Shown: piece by piece, positions 1 through 5,065 of the stretch
How positions within the stretch are numbered: position 1 is the stretch's first letter
How the letters are laid out: every line of letters starts with the position of its first letter
NCBI RefSeq assembly: GCF_031082345.1
Contig: NZ_JAVHLH010000142.1
Location: 1 to 7,456, forward strand
Direction: 5' to 3'
DNA length: 7,456 nucleotides
Origin: Brevundimonas sp.
Lineage (GTDB): Bacteria > Pseudomonadota > Alphaproteobacteria > Caulobacterales > Caulobacteraceae
Notes under the pieces: model-generated
What the model saw: the letters and a program-made list of their open reading frames with translations, nothing else
What the model was told of the DNA's origin: nothing
The model's database searches: none
Program-made: the position numbers and the translations under genes

Positions 1-40
1 CCCGGGCAGGGCGGCGGGCGCGGCGGCCGCCCTGCCCGGG
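1..40. repeat. 15-bp perfect GC-rich inverted repeat in the linker-coding region
   Basis: Bases 1-15 (CCCGGGCAGGGCGGC) are the exact reverse complement of bases 26-40, with a 10-base loop at 16-25. It lies inside the coding sequence of the Ala/Gly/Pro linker of the upstream protein. It could fold as a very stable mRNA hairpin just before the receiver domain is translated, or simply reflect low-complexity GC-rich coding. It may extend left of the window. Confidence 0.7.
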
Positions 41-427
41 GCCGGACGGTCGATGCGGGTGCTGCTGGCCGAGGACCACCCCACCAACCAGCGCGTGGTC
101 CAGCTGATCCTGAACAGCCAGGGCGCCGAGGTCGTGATCGCCGGCGACGGCGCCCAGGCGGTGGCGGCGTTCGAGGCCGAAACCTTCGACGTGGTGCTGA
201 TGGACATGCAGATGCCGGTCATGGACGGGCTGAGCGCCACGCGCGCCATCCGCGCCCATGAAGCGGCGACGCCCGGCCGGCCCCGCACCCCGGTGGTGAT
301 GCTGAGCGCCAACGCCATGCCCGAGCACCGCGAGGAGGCCCTTGCGGCCGGGGCAGACAGCCATCTCGCCAAGCCGATCACGGCCGCCAGCCTGCTGGCC
401 GGCATCGAGGCCGTGATCGGAACCTGA
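2..427 (+). CDS. Receiver (REC) domain, C-terminal part of a probable hybrid histidine kinase (5' end outside window)
   Basis: The reading frame is open from the left edge, so this is probably the C-terminus of a longer protein. The first 17 visible codons form an Ala/Gly/Pro-rich linker. The receiver domain then begins near the ATG at 53 and fills the rest. Numbered from that ATG, the domain has the acidic pair E7-D8, phospho-acceptor D51 in the VVLMDMQMPVMDG block, the switch S85 in PVVMLSANAM, and K107-P108. These are all the residues a working receiver needs. An AEDHPTNQ opening directly after a linker is typical of receivers fused behind a kinase ATPase domain in alphaproteobacterial hybrid kinases, where they pass phosphate on to a phosphotransfer protein. 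No output domain follows. A free-standing single-domain regulator starting at 53 is the alternative, but there is no Shine-Dalgarno before that ATG. The kinase part cannot be seen, so input signal and partner are unknown. Confidence 0.85.
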   Translation, partial: PGRAAGAAAALPGAGRSMRVLLAEDHPTNQRVVQLILNSQGAEVVIAGDGAQAVAAFEAETFDVVLMDMQMPVMDGLSATRAIRAHEAATPGRPRTPVVMLSANAMPEHREEALAAGADSHLAKPITAASLLAGIEAVIGT

Positions 428-436
428 TCGATCAGG
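423..436. repeat. Perfect palindrome CCTGATCGATCAGG holding both convergent stop codons
   Basis: The 14 bases equal their own reverse complement. The plus-strand stop TGA (425-427) and the minus-strand stop (432-434) are its two symmetric copies of TGA. With no loop and no T-tract it is a poor intrinsic terminator on its own. No separate terminator is visible between the two convergent genes. Confidence 0.6.
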
Positions 437-731
437 CGGCGGCGGCCGTGTTGCATGTGGCCAGTTCGGCCTGGGACAGGGCGACGCCGTCGCGCTCGTA
501 GCGGGTCACCGCGCCGAAGCGGGCGACGAAGCGGCGGCATTCCCGCAAGACGGGCTGCGAGGCGCCGCGGCCGCGGGCGACGCAGGCGCCGTCGGGTCCG
601 CAGGACCAGGACCGGCCGTCCAGCACGACGCGGCGCGGCTCGCCGGGGGCGACGAGCGTGGCGGCGGCGTCCAGAACGGGCGCGGGCTGGGCGACGGCGA
701 GGGTCGCCGCAATCAGGGTCATGAGAAGCAT
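432..731 (-). CDS. Small secreted four-cysteine protein, CC_3452-family type
   Basis: This is a 99-residue protein. The frame also allows starts at 755 and 791, but the ATG at 731 is preceded by a near-perfect Shine-Dalgarno AAGGAGG (743-737 on the minus strand) with a 5-base gap, which decides the start. Residues 1-14 or so (MLLMTLIAATLAVAQ) form a short signal-peptide-like hydrophobic stretch, so export to the periplasm is expected. The rest has the pattern W-S-C...A-C, an R-E-C in the middle and a final T-C-N: four cysteines that could form two disulfides in the periplasm. This spacing resembles a small family of unknown function in Caulobacteraceae that I recall as CC_3452 family. It is divergent from the tetR gene, so it may be controlled from the operators between them. 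The reaction or partner is unknown. Confidence 0.75.
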   Translation of the reverse strand: MLLMTLIAATLAVAQPAPVLDAAATLVAPGEPRRVVLDGRSWSCGPDGACVARGRGASQPVLRECRRFVARFGAVTRYERDGVALSQAELATCNTAAAA

Positions 732-775
732 TCGAGCCTCCTTGGGGCTGTTCATGTCGGCCGGATCGTGCAAAA

Positions 776-791
776 GTGATCGACCGTGCAC
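776..791. promoter_or_regulatory. Degenerate third operator-like inverted repeat (GTGATCGACCGTGCAC)
   Basis: The half-sites GTGATCG and CGTGCAC match at 5 of 7 positions as an inverted repeat about a 2-base centre. The outer GTG/CAC and inner CG/CG are kept in the same register as the two better sites at 798-813 and 827-850. AAAA precedes it, as at 827. It is the site closest to the minus-strand gene. Weak on its own, it is supported mainly by its 22-bp centre-to-centre spacing from the next site. Confidence 0.35.
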
Positions 792-797
792 ATATGC

Positions 798-813
798 GTG
801 ACCGCTCGGTCAC
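798..813. promoter_or_regulatory. Probable TetR-family operator (GTGACCGCTCGGTCAC)
   Basis: Two perfect 7-bp arms, GTGACCG and CGGTCAC, flank a 2-base centre. TetR-family dimers typically bind such short-gap dyads near their own gene. It lies between the divergent tetR and small secreted protein genes, so the adjacent TetR protein is the likely ligand. The core CCGYTCGG is shared with the site at 827-850, whose centre lies 33 bp away. Confidence 0.65.
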
Positions 814-826
814 TTCGAGTCAATAC

Positions 827-850
827 AAAAGTGTCCGTTCGGATACTTTT
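827..850. promoter_or_regulatory. Probable TetR-family operator overlapping the tetR promoter
   Basis: AAAAGTGTCCG and CGGATACTTTT form 11-bp arms with one mismatch about a TT centre. The right arm contains GATACT (842-847), a 4-of-6 match to a -10 hexamer, which would start transcription near 854 and leave a leader of about 17 bases with the GGAG before tetR. A repressor bound here would block that promoter, so autorepression is the natural reading. The promoter itself is only weakly supported because no good -35 is seen. Confidence 0.65.
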
Positions 851-870
851 TACCGCTGGAGCCCTTTCGC

Positions 871-1446
871 ATGCCCCCCAAAGGCGCCGCCACCCACGCC
901 CGGCTGATCGACGAGGCGATGACCCAGGTGACGGTGCGCGGTCTGGCCGCCGTCAGCCTGCAGGACGTCGCCGGCGCCGCCGGGGTGTCGAAGAGCGCGG
1001 TGCTGAAGCATTTCCAGTCCAAGGAGGCGCTGCAGATCGAACTGGTCGACGCCATGATCGAACGCTTCACCGAGGCGGTCTGGCGGCCGGCCGAGCCGCT
1101 GCCGGCGGGCCGCGAGCGGCTGGACCGGATCTTCCAGGGCGAGCTGGACTGGATCGACGGCGAGGACCGCCCGGGCGGCTGCCCGCTGAAGGCGGCGGCC
1201 ATCGAGCTGGACGACCAGCCGGGGCCGCTGCGCGACACGCTGAAGGCCAGTCAGCAGCGCTGGGCCAAGGTGCTGAAACGCGAGTTCCGGGCGCTGAATC
1301 CCAACGCCGACGACGCCACGCTGGAGGTGCTGGTGTTCCAGTTCAAGGGCATCGTCCTGGCCTACGGCCATTCGCGCCGCCTGCTGGACGACGAGACCGC
1401 CCGGGGGCAGGCGACGGCGGCCTACCGGATGCTGGTCGGGGGATGA
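871..1446 (+). CDS. TetR/AcrR-family transcriptional regulator
   Basis: This 191-residue protein has normal length for the family. Residues 8-54 form the N-terminal DNA-binding domain: a first helix (ARLIDEAMTQVTVRG), then the helix-turn-helix at about 28-48 (SLQDVAGAAGVSKSAVLKHF) followed by the usual SKEAL. The C-terminal ligand and dimer domain contains a GGCPLKAAAIELDDQPGPLRD block that I recall from one subgroup of TetR regulators; its ligand is unknown. The start is the ATG at 871, with GGAG at 858-861 nine bases upstream. Two good inverted repeats and one degenerate one lie directly upstream, which fits a repressor of its own gene and possibly of the divergent secreted protein gene. 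Its stop is 42 bp before parD, so read-through into parDE is possible. Confidence 0.92.
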   Translation: MPPKGAATHARLIDEAMTQVTVRGLAAVSLQDVAGAAGVSKSAVLKHFQSKEALQIELVDAMIERFTEAVWRPAEPLPAGRERLDRIFQGELDWIDGEDRPGGCPLKAAAIELDDQPGPLRDTLKASQQRWAKVLKREFRALNPNADDATLEVLVFQFKGIVLAYGHSRRLLDDETARGQATAAYRMLVGG

Positions 1447-1453
1447 GGCGCTG

Positions 1454-1482
1454 TTGACAAGGTTTGCCATCGCGCGCAACCT
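1454..1482 (+). promoter_or_regulatory. Candidate promoter of parD with overlapping inverted repeat (likely ParD operator)
   Basis: A perfect -35 box TTGACA occupies 1454-1459. With a 17-base spacer the -10 would be CAACCT (1477-1482), which keeps only the second-position A and final T of the consensus. Transcription would then begin at or next to the parD ATG (1489), giving a leaderless mRNA; no Shine-Dalgarno is present there. GGTTTGC (1461-1467) and GCAACC (1476-1481) form an inverted repeat with one bulged base across the spacer. This is where ParD/ParDE usually binds to repress its own operon. Confidence 0.5.
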
Positions 1483-1488
1483 CGTCCG

Positions 1489-1743
1489 ATGGCGACGATG
1501 AACATCTCCCTGCCCGACCAGATGAAGGCCTGGGTTGAGGCGCAGACCGCGGACGGCCGCTACAGCAATACCAGCGACTACATCCGCGACCTGATCCGCC
1601 GCGAGCAGACCAAGGCGGACAAGATCGCCCATATGCAGAGGCTGATCGACGAGGCCTACGCCTCAGGCGTGAGCGACCGGACTTTGGATGAAATCTTCGC
1701 CGAAGCGCGCGCCGAGGCCGTCGCCGGCTCCCGCGCCGCCTGA
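1489..1743 (+). CDS. parD: ParD-family antitoxin of a type II toxin-antitoxin system
   Basis: This 84-residue protein has the usual ParD length. The N-terminal part (MATMNISLPDQMKAWVEAQ, then GRYSNTSDYIRDLIRREQ) is the characteristic ParD ribbon-helix-helix DNA-binding domain. The C-terminal half from about residue 45 is the charged, flexible region that wraps and neutralises ParE. ParD dimers bind ParE and repress the operon promoter. The start at 1489 is chosen because family members commonly begin MATMN-SLPD; the in-frame ATG at 1498 is the alternative. Neither has a Shine-Dalgarno, consistent with a leaderless start. The stop TGA (1741-1743) is followed without a gap by the toxin start. 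Confidence 0.93.
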   Translation: MATMNISLPDQMKAWVEAQTADGRYSNTSDYIRDLIRREQTKADKIAHMQRLIDEAYASGVSDRTLDEIFAEARAEAVAGSRAA

Positions 1744-2049
1744 GTGGCGAGCCTCCGGCTTTCCGAAACGGCGCGCGCCGACATCCGGGCCATCTACCGG
1801 CAAGGAGTCGAAGGGTTCGGCGTGAGACGGGCGGACGCCTATGCCGCGGCCCTCCGATTGGCCATCAAGCGTCTGGCGGAGTTTCCGGAGTCCGCTTCGT
1901 TGAGAGAAGGTCTGGACGGACCCGTCCGGGTCCTTCCATTCCGCTCGCATATTGTCATCTATGCCATCGACGAGGGCGGCGTTCACATTCTCCGTGTCCG
2001 TCATGGCCATGAAGACTGGATCGGCAACCCGACGGGAGATCACCGATGA
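1744..2049 (+). CDS. parE: ParE-family toxin (RelE/ParE superfamily)
   Basis: This 101-residue protein starts with GTG immediately after the parD stop. It lacks its own Shine-Dalgarno, so translation is probably coupled to parD, which keeps toxin below antitoxin. Family signs are LRLSETARADIRAIYRQGVE at the N-terminus, the LAEFPESASLREGL block, VRVLPFRSHIVIYAI, and the conserved C-terminal ending RVRHGHEDW (about residues 85-93). Characterised ParE toxins poison DNA gyrase, but some relatives have other or unknown targets, so the target here is inferred. The frame is intact, so the toxin is probably active. Base composition is lower in GC than in many neighbours (107 of 180 bases by hand count for 1861-2040). 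Its stop overlaps the next gene's ATG by 4 bases. Confidence 0.92.
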   Translation: MASLRLSETARADIRAIYRQGVEGFGVRRADAYAAALRLAIKRLAEFPESASLREGLDGPVRVLPFRSHIVIYAIDEGGVHILRVRHGHEDWIGNPTGDHR

Positions 2050-2798
2050 CCCACCCTATTCGAGTCGGCGTCGGCGGCTGGACCTATGAGCCGTGGCGGG
2101 GGGTCTTCTATCCGGAGGGGCTGACGCAGAAGCGCGAGCTGGAGTTCGCCTCGCGCGCCCTGACCTCGATCGAGATCAACGGCACCTATTATTCGACCTT
2201 CAAGCCCGACAGCTGGATGAAGTGGCGGGACGAGACGCCCGAGGGGTTCGTCTTTTCGGTCAAGGCCAGCCGCTACTGCACCAACCGCAAGGTGCTGGCG
2301 GACATGGGCGAGTCGATGGGGCGGTTTCTCGACCAGGGGCTGACGGCGTTGGGCGACAAGCTGGGGCCGATCAACTGGCAGTTCATGGGAACCAAGAAGT
2401 TCGACCCCGAGGATTTCGAAGGCTTTCTGAAGCTGTTGCCCAGGGAGAAGGACGGGGTGCGGCTGCGCCATGCGCTGGAAGTCCGGAACGTCAGTTTCGA
2501 CACGCCGCAGTTCTATGGTCTGGCGGCGAAATACGGGGCGGCCATCGTCTATGCCGAGGACGACGAGGCCCCGGAGTGGCCGCGCATCGACCAGCCGACC
2601 GCCGACTTCACCTATGCCCGGCTGATGTCGAGCCGCGAGGGCGAACCGACCGGCATGACCGCGAAGGAGCTGGACGCCATCGCGGACCGGGCGCGGACAT
2701 GGGCGAAGCGCGGCGAGGTGTTCGCCTACTTCATCGCCGGGGCCAAGGTGCGCAATCCGGCGGCGGCCCAGGCGTTGATCGCGAGGCTGGGACAGTGA
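2046..2798 (+). CDS. DUF72 (YecE-like) family protein
   Basis: This 250-residue protein fits the DUF72 family, which adopts a TIM-barrel-like fold and has no firmly known reaction. Family landmarks are the opening RVGVGGWTYEPWRGVFYP (about residues 6-23), SIEINGTYYS (about 41-50), the FVFSVKASRYCT strand near 70, LGPINWQF, and HALEVRNVSF near 140. The ATG overlaps the parE stop as ATGA, and GGGAG at 2034-2038 gives a ribosome-binding site seven bases upstream, inside the parE end. The stop overlaps the GTG of the GFA gene. This tight packing suggests one transcript with parDE. The protein has no signal peptide and should be cytoplasmic. A link to toxin action is possible but unsupported by any known function. 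Confidence 0.88.
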   Translation: MTHPIRVGVGGWTYEPWRGVFYPEGLTQKRELEFASRALTSIEINGTYYSTFKPDSWMKWRDETPEGFVFSVKASRYCTNRKVLADMGESMGRFLDQGLTALGDKLGPINWQFMGTKKFDPEDFEGFLKLLPREKDGVRLRHALEVRNVSFDTPQFYGLAAKYGAAIVYAEDDEAPEWPRIDQPTADFTYARLMSSREGEPTGMTAKELDAIADRARTWAKRGEVFAYFIAGAKVRNPAAAQALIARLGQ

Positions 2799-3166
2799 CG
2801 GACCGGGTGCAGGGCAGCTGCCATTGCGGGGCCCAGCGGTTCGCCGCCCCGGCGCCGGAAACGGTGACGCAGTGCAACTGCTCGAGCTGCACCAAGCGGG
2901 GAACGCTGGCGGCCTATTATTCGCCGGAGGCGGTCGAGCTGAACCTGACCCCGGCGACCGTCGCCGCCTATCAGTGGGGCGACCGGATGATGACCTTCCA
3001 CCACTGCGTCACCTGCGGCTGCGCCGTCTTCGCCGAGTCCGACGCCTGGACCACCGACGAGGGCGAAGCCCGGCCCGCCCGGATCACCCTGAACGCCCGG
3101 CTGTTCGACGCCTTCGATCTGGACGCCGTGCCCGTCCGCCACGTCGACGGCCGCAACGACTGGTGA
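2795..3166 (+). CDS. GFA-family zinc protein (glutathione-dependent formaldehyde-activating enzyme-like)
   Basis: This 123-residue protein starts at GTG 2795, which overlaps the preceding stop as GTGA. This start puts the first zinc motif at its usual place near the N-terminus (GSCHCGAQRF). All seven cysteines expected of the family are present: C9 and C11, C27/C29/C32 (QCNCSSC), and C71 and C74 (HHCVTCGC). In the type enzyme these bind a structural and a catalytic zinc, and the protein promotes formation of S-hydroxymethylglutathione from formaldehyde and glutathione. Most family members are untested, and that activity is disputed even for the type enzyme, so only a zinc-binding fold is claimed. 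It is the last gene of the parDE-DUF72 run, followed by a hairpin. Confidence 0.88.
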   Translation: MTDRVQGSCHCGAQRFAAPAPETVTQCNCSSCTKRGTLAAYYSPEAVELNLTPATVAAYQWGDRMMTFHHCVTCGCAVFAESDAWTTDEGEARPARITLNARLFDAFDLDAVPVRHVDGRNDW

Positions 3167-3181
3167 TCTCGCGGGCGCGGA

Positions 3182-3207
3182 CCGAACCGCGCCACGACGC
3201 GCTTCGG
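3182..3207 (+). terminator. Candidate hairpin terminator after the GFA gene
   Basis: CCGAACCGCG (3182-3191) and CGCGCTTCGG (3198-3207) pair over 10 bp with one mismatch about a 6-base loop, beginning 16 bases after the GFA stop. No T-tract follows (ATTACGG), so it is either a weak intrinsic terminator or a 3'-end stabilising hairpin. Confidence 0.4.
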
Positions 3208-3280
3208 ATTACGGCGAATTAAGCAGCCCCCCAGTCCCTTGCTTTGATAAGTAGCTGTCCATGCAAGATAGGAGGTTTTG

Positions 3281-3832
3281 ATGAATTCGGACAGTGACAA
3301 GATCGCCCGGTTGCAGACGCAACTGACCCGGCTTCAGGCCATCACCGTAGCCATGGGCGTCGGCCTTGCGGTGGTGCTCGTCAGCGGCGCGGCCCGGGAC
3401 CCCGTACAGGACGAGATCAAGGCCCGTCGGATCGCCCTCGTCGACTCCCGCGGCGTCGAGCGGGTCGTGCTGGGCGAGGATTCAGGCCGCCAGCACGGCC
3501 GGGCCGCAGGCGTGTTGATCTTTGACGAGACCGGCGCCGAACGCGGCGGCTTCGGCACCTTCGAGAACGGCCAGGCCTCGCTGGCGCTGGACGCGCCGGA
3601 AGGCGTCGGCGCGCCGATGCGGGACCGGCTGGGACTGATCGTCTCGCGGAGCGGCGGGGCTGTGGTCCAGCTGAACAACAACGACTCCGGCGTGCCCGTG
3701 CGGCTGGTGGCGGATCCGGGCGGCGGCGGCGGGGTCGAGCTGATCGAGTTCGACCATGCCGAGAAGAAGGCCCGCATCCGGCGTCTGAGCTATGGCGACG
3801 ACGTCCGGCGCGAGGTCTCGATCGGCGGCTGA
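3281..3832 (+). CDS. Membrane-anchored protein with beta-type repeats, function unknown
   Basis: This 183-residue protein starts at the ATG at 3281, chosen over the TTG at 3278 because AGGAGGT (3269-3275) lies at the right distance. A short charged N-terminal helix (DKIARLQTQLTRLQ, residues 6-19) is followed by one hydrophobic segment (about 20-38). The remaining 145 residues should then sit in the periplasm. That part has repeated strand-turn units with a D/S-x-x-G-x-x-R pattern: ALVDSRGVERVVLG, LIFDETGAERGGFG, LIVSRSGGAVVQL and LIEFDHAEKKARI. They are spaced roughly 25-50 residues apart and suggest a beta-solenoid or stacked hairpins. I recall similar repeat proteins of unknown function in other proteobacteria but cannot name the family. 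It stands alone, with 114 bp upstream and 67 bp downstream. Confidence 0.75.
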   Translation: MNSDSDKIARLQTQLTRLQAITVAMGVGLAVVLVSGAARDPVQDEIKARRIALVDSRGVERVVLGEDSGRQHGRAAGVLIFDETGAERGGFGTFENGQASLALDAPEGVGAPMRDRLGLIVSRSGGAVVQLNNNDSGVPVRLVADPGGGGGVELIEFDHAEKKARIRRLSYGDDVRREVSIGG

Positions 3833-3838
3833 CAGCGG

Positions 3839-3867
3839 TTGCTGCGGACGGGGGCGGCGCCTACCTT
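3839..3867 (+). promoter_or_regulatory. Weak candidate promoter of the alcohol dehydrogenase gene
   Basis: TTGCTG (3839-3844) and TACCTT (3862-3867) are 17 bases apart. This would start transcription near 3874, about 26 bases before the ATG at 3900. Each hexamer matches only about half of the consensus, so the call rests on position and spacing. Confidence 0.3.
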
Positions 3868-3899
3868 CTGGAGCCCGCCTCCTTCCGTCCGGAACCGCC

Positions 3900-4970
3900 A
3901 TGTCCATCGCCACACGCGCCTTCGCCGCCACCGCCGCCGACGCCCCGCTGTCGCCGTACCGCTTCGACCGGCGCGATCCGGGGCCGGACGACGTGGCCAT
4001 CGAGATCAAATACTGCGGCGTCTGCCACTCGGACCTGCACGTGGTGAAGAACGATCTGGGCGGCACGCGCTATCCGATCGTGCCGGGGCATGAGATCGCC
4101 GGGGTGGTGACGGCGGTCGGCGCGAACGTCAGCCGCTTCAAGGTCGGCGACCGGGTCGGCGTCGGCTGCATGGTCGACAGCTGCCGCACCTGCCCGTCCT
4201 GCCTCGAGGGCGAGGAGCAGTACTGCGTCCCCGGCATGACCCAGACCTACGGCTCGGCCGACCCCAAGGGCGCGGACATCGGCCAGACGATCACCCAGGG
4301 CGGCTATTCCGACCACATCACGGTCACCCAGGACTTCGTGCTGCGCATCCCTGACGCCCTGCCGCTGGACGCCGCCGCGCCGCTGCTGTGCGCGGGGATC
4401 ACCACCTGGTCGCCGCTGCGCCAGTGGGGCGTCGGCCCGGGCTCGAAGGTCGCGGTGATCGGCCTCGGCGGCCTCGGCCATATGGCGGTCAAGCTGGCCG
4501 CGGCCTTGGGGGCCGAGGTGACGGTGCTGTCGACCTCGGACCGCAAGAGGGCCGATGCGGAGCGGATGGGGGCGAAGCATTTCCTGATCAACTCGGACAA
4601 GGCGGCGATGAAGGCGGCCGGCGAGAAGTTCGACCTGATCATCAACACCGTCTCGGCCACCCACGAGATCGCCAGCCATGTGAACCTGCTGGCCCGCGAC
4701 GGGACCATGGTGATGCTGGGCCTGACCACCGAGGCCCTGCCGATCTTCGCCGTGCCCCTGCTGTGGCGGCGCCGGCGGATCGCCGGTTCGCTGATCGGCG
4801 GCATCCGCGAGACCCAGGAGATGCTCGACTTCTGCGCCGAGCACGGCATCGCCTGCGACATCGAGGTGATCGCGCCGGACCAGATCAACGAGGCCTACGC
4901 CCGGATGGAGAAGTCGGACGTTCGGTATCGGTTCGTCATCGACATGGCGCGGCTCGACAAGGCCGCGTGA
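3900..4970 (+). CDS. Zinc-dependent NAD(P)-dependent alcohol dehydrogenase, YahK/cinnamyl-alcohol-dehydrogenase type
   Basis: This 356-residue medium-chain dehydrogenase interconverts aldehydes and alcohols in the cytoplasm. Catalytic zinc ligands are C42 (CGVCHSD), H64-E65 (PGHEIAGVV) and C164 (PLLCAGITTWSP). Structural zinc ligands are C95, C98, C101 and C109. The cofactor-binding Rossmann motif GLGGLG is at 188-193, and the second strand ends in VLSTSDRKR, whose Ser and basic residues favour NADPH. Motifs and length match the CAD/YahK subgroup, which reduces a broad range of aldehydes; the true substrate cannot be read from sequence. The start at 3900 is chosen because the 36 codons upstream in frame do not look like the family. 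It has only a weak GGA-type ribosome site. It sits 95 bp before phbB, which has its own candidate promoter. Confidence 0.92.
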   Translation: MSIATRAFAATAADAPLSPYRFDRRDPGPDDVAIEIKYCGVCHSDLHVVKNDLGGTRYPIVPGHEIAGVVTAVGANVSRFKVGDRVGVGCMVDSCRTCPSCLEGEEQYCVPGMTQTYGSADPKGADIGQTITQGGYSDHITVTQDFVLRIPDALPLDAAAPLLCAGITTWSPLRQWGVGPGSKVAVIGLGGLGHMAVKLAAALGAEVTVLSTSDRKRADAERMGAKHFLINSDKAAMKAAGEKFDLIINTVSATHEIASHVNLLARDGTMVMLGLTTEALPIFAVPLLWRRRRIAGSLIGGIRETQEMLDFCAEHGIACDIEVIAPDQINEAYARMEKSDVRYRFVIDMARLDKAA

Positions 4971-4979
4971 GCCCGTCCT

Positions 4980-5007
4980 TTGCGCGCAACGGCTCGCGGG
5001 CTAAAGC
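4980..5007 (+). promoter_or_regulatory. Candidate phbB promoter resembling the Caulobacter housekeeping consensus
   Basis: TTGCGCG (4980-4986), a 13-base spacer, then GCTAAAGC (5000-5007) fits the pattern TTGACGS-N10-14-GCTANAWC, with 7 of 8 positions in the downstream element. The expected start is near 5013, leaving a leader of about 53 bases before the phbB ATG. Confidence 0.45.
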
Positions 5008-5020
5008 GTATCCATAGGCA

Positions 5021-5043
5021 GGCGGCCCGAACGAGAGGCCGCC
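5021..5043 (+). repeat. Hairpin in the phbB leader
   Basis: GGCGGCC (5021-5027) and GGCCGCC (5037-5043) are perfect 7-bp arms around a 9-base loop. It lies between the candidate promoter and the purine-rich AGGACAGGGAAA (5048-5059) that serves as ribosome-binding site. It could be a leader stabiliser, or a terminator remnant of the upstream gene, although no T-tract follows. Confidence 0.45.
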
Positions 5044-5065
5044 GCTTCAGGACAGGGAAACGAAC

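Noticed and set aside
791..823. TTGACT on the minus strand (823-818) as a -35 box for the small secreted-protein gene
   Set aside because: At 17-base spacing the -10 would be CACGCA, which does not resemble a -10; the nearest TATG-like bases are 21 or more bases away.
786..870. Alternative upstream frame starting at 786 across the operators and the tetR start
   Set aside because: It is out of frame with the TetR protein and yields Arg/Gly-rich sequence without a domain. The tetR start at 871 has its own ribosome site.
2093..2794. Extended upstream frame in front of the GFA protein that would make a 357-residue fusion
   Set aside because: The added 234 residues are an out-of-frame reading of the DUF72 gene. 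The GFA domain starts naturally at the GTG at 2795.
3239..3267. TTGCTT at 3239 as promoter -35 of the membrane-anchored protein gene
   Set aside because: The hexamer 17 bases on is TGCAAG, not a usable -10. A promoter is expected in this gap but cannot be placed.
3861..4844. Minus-strand open frame of 327 codons opposite the alcohol dehydrogenase
   Set aside because: It lies opposite a complete, motif-rich zinc dehydrogenase and shows no recognisable domain.
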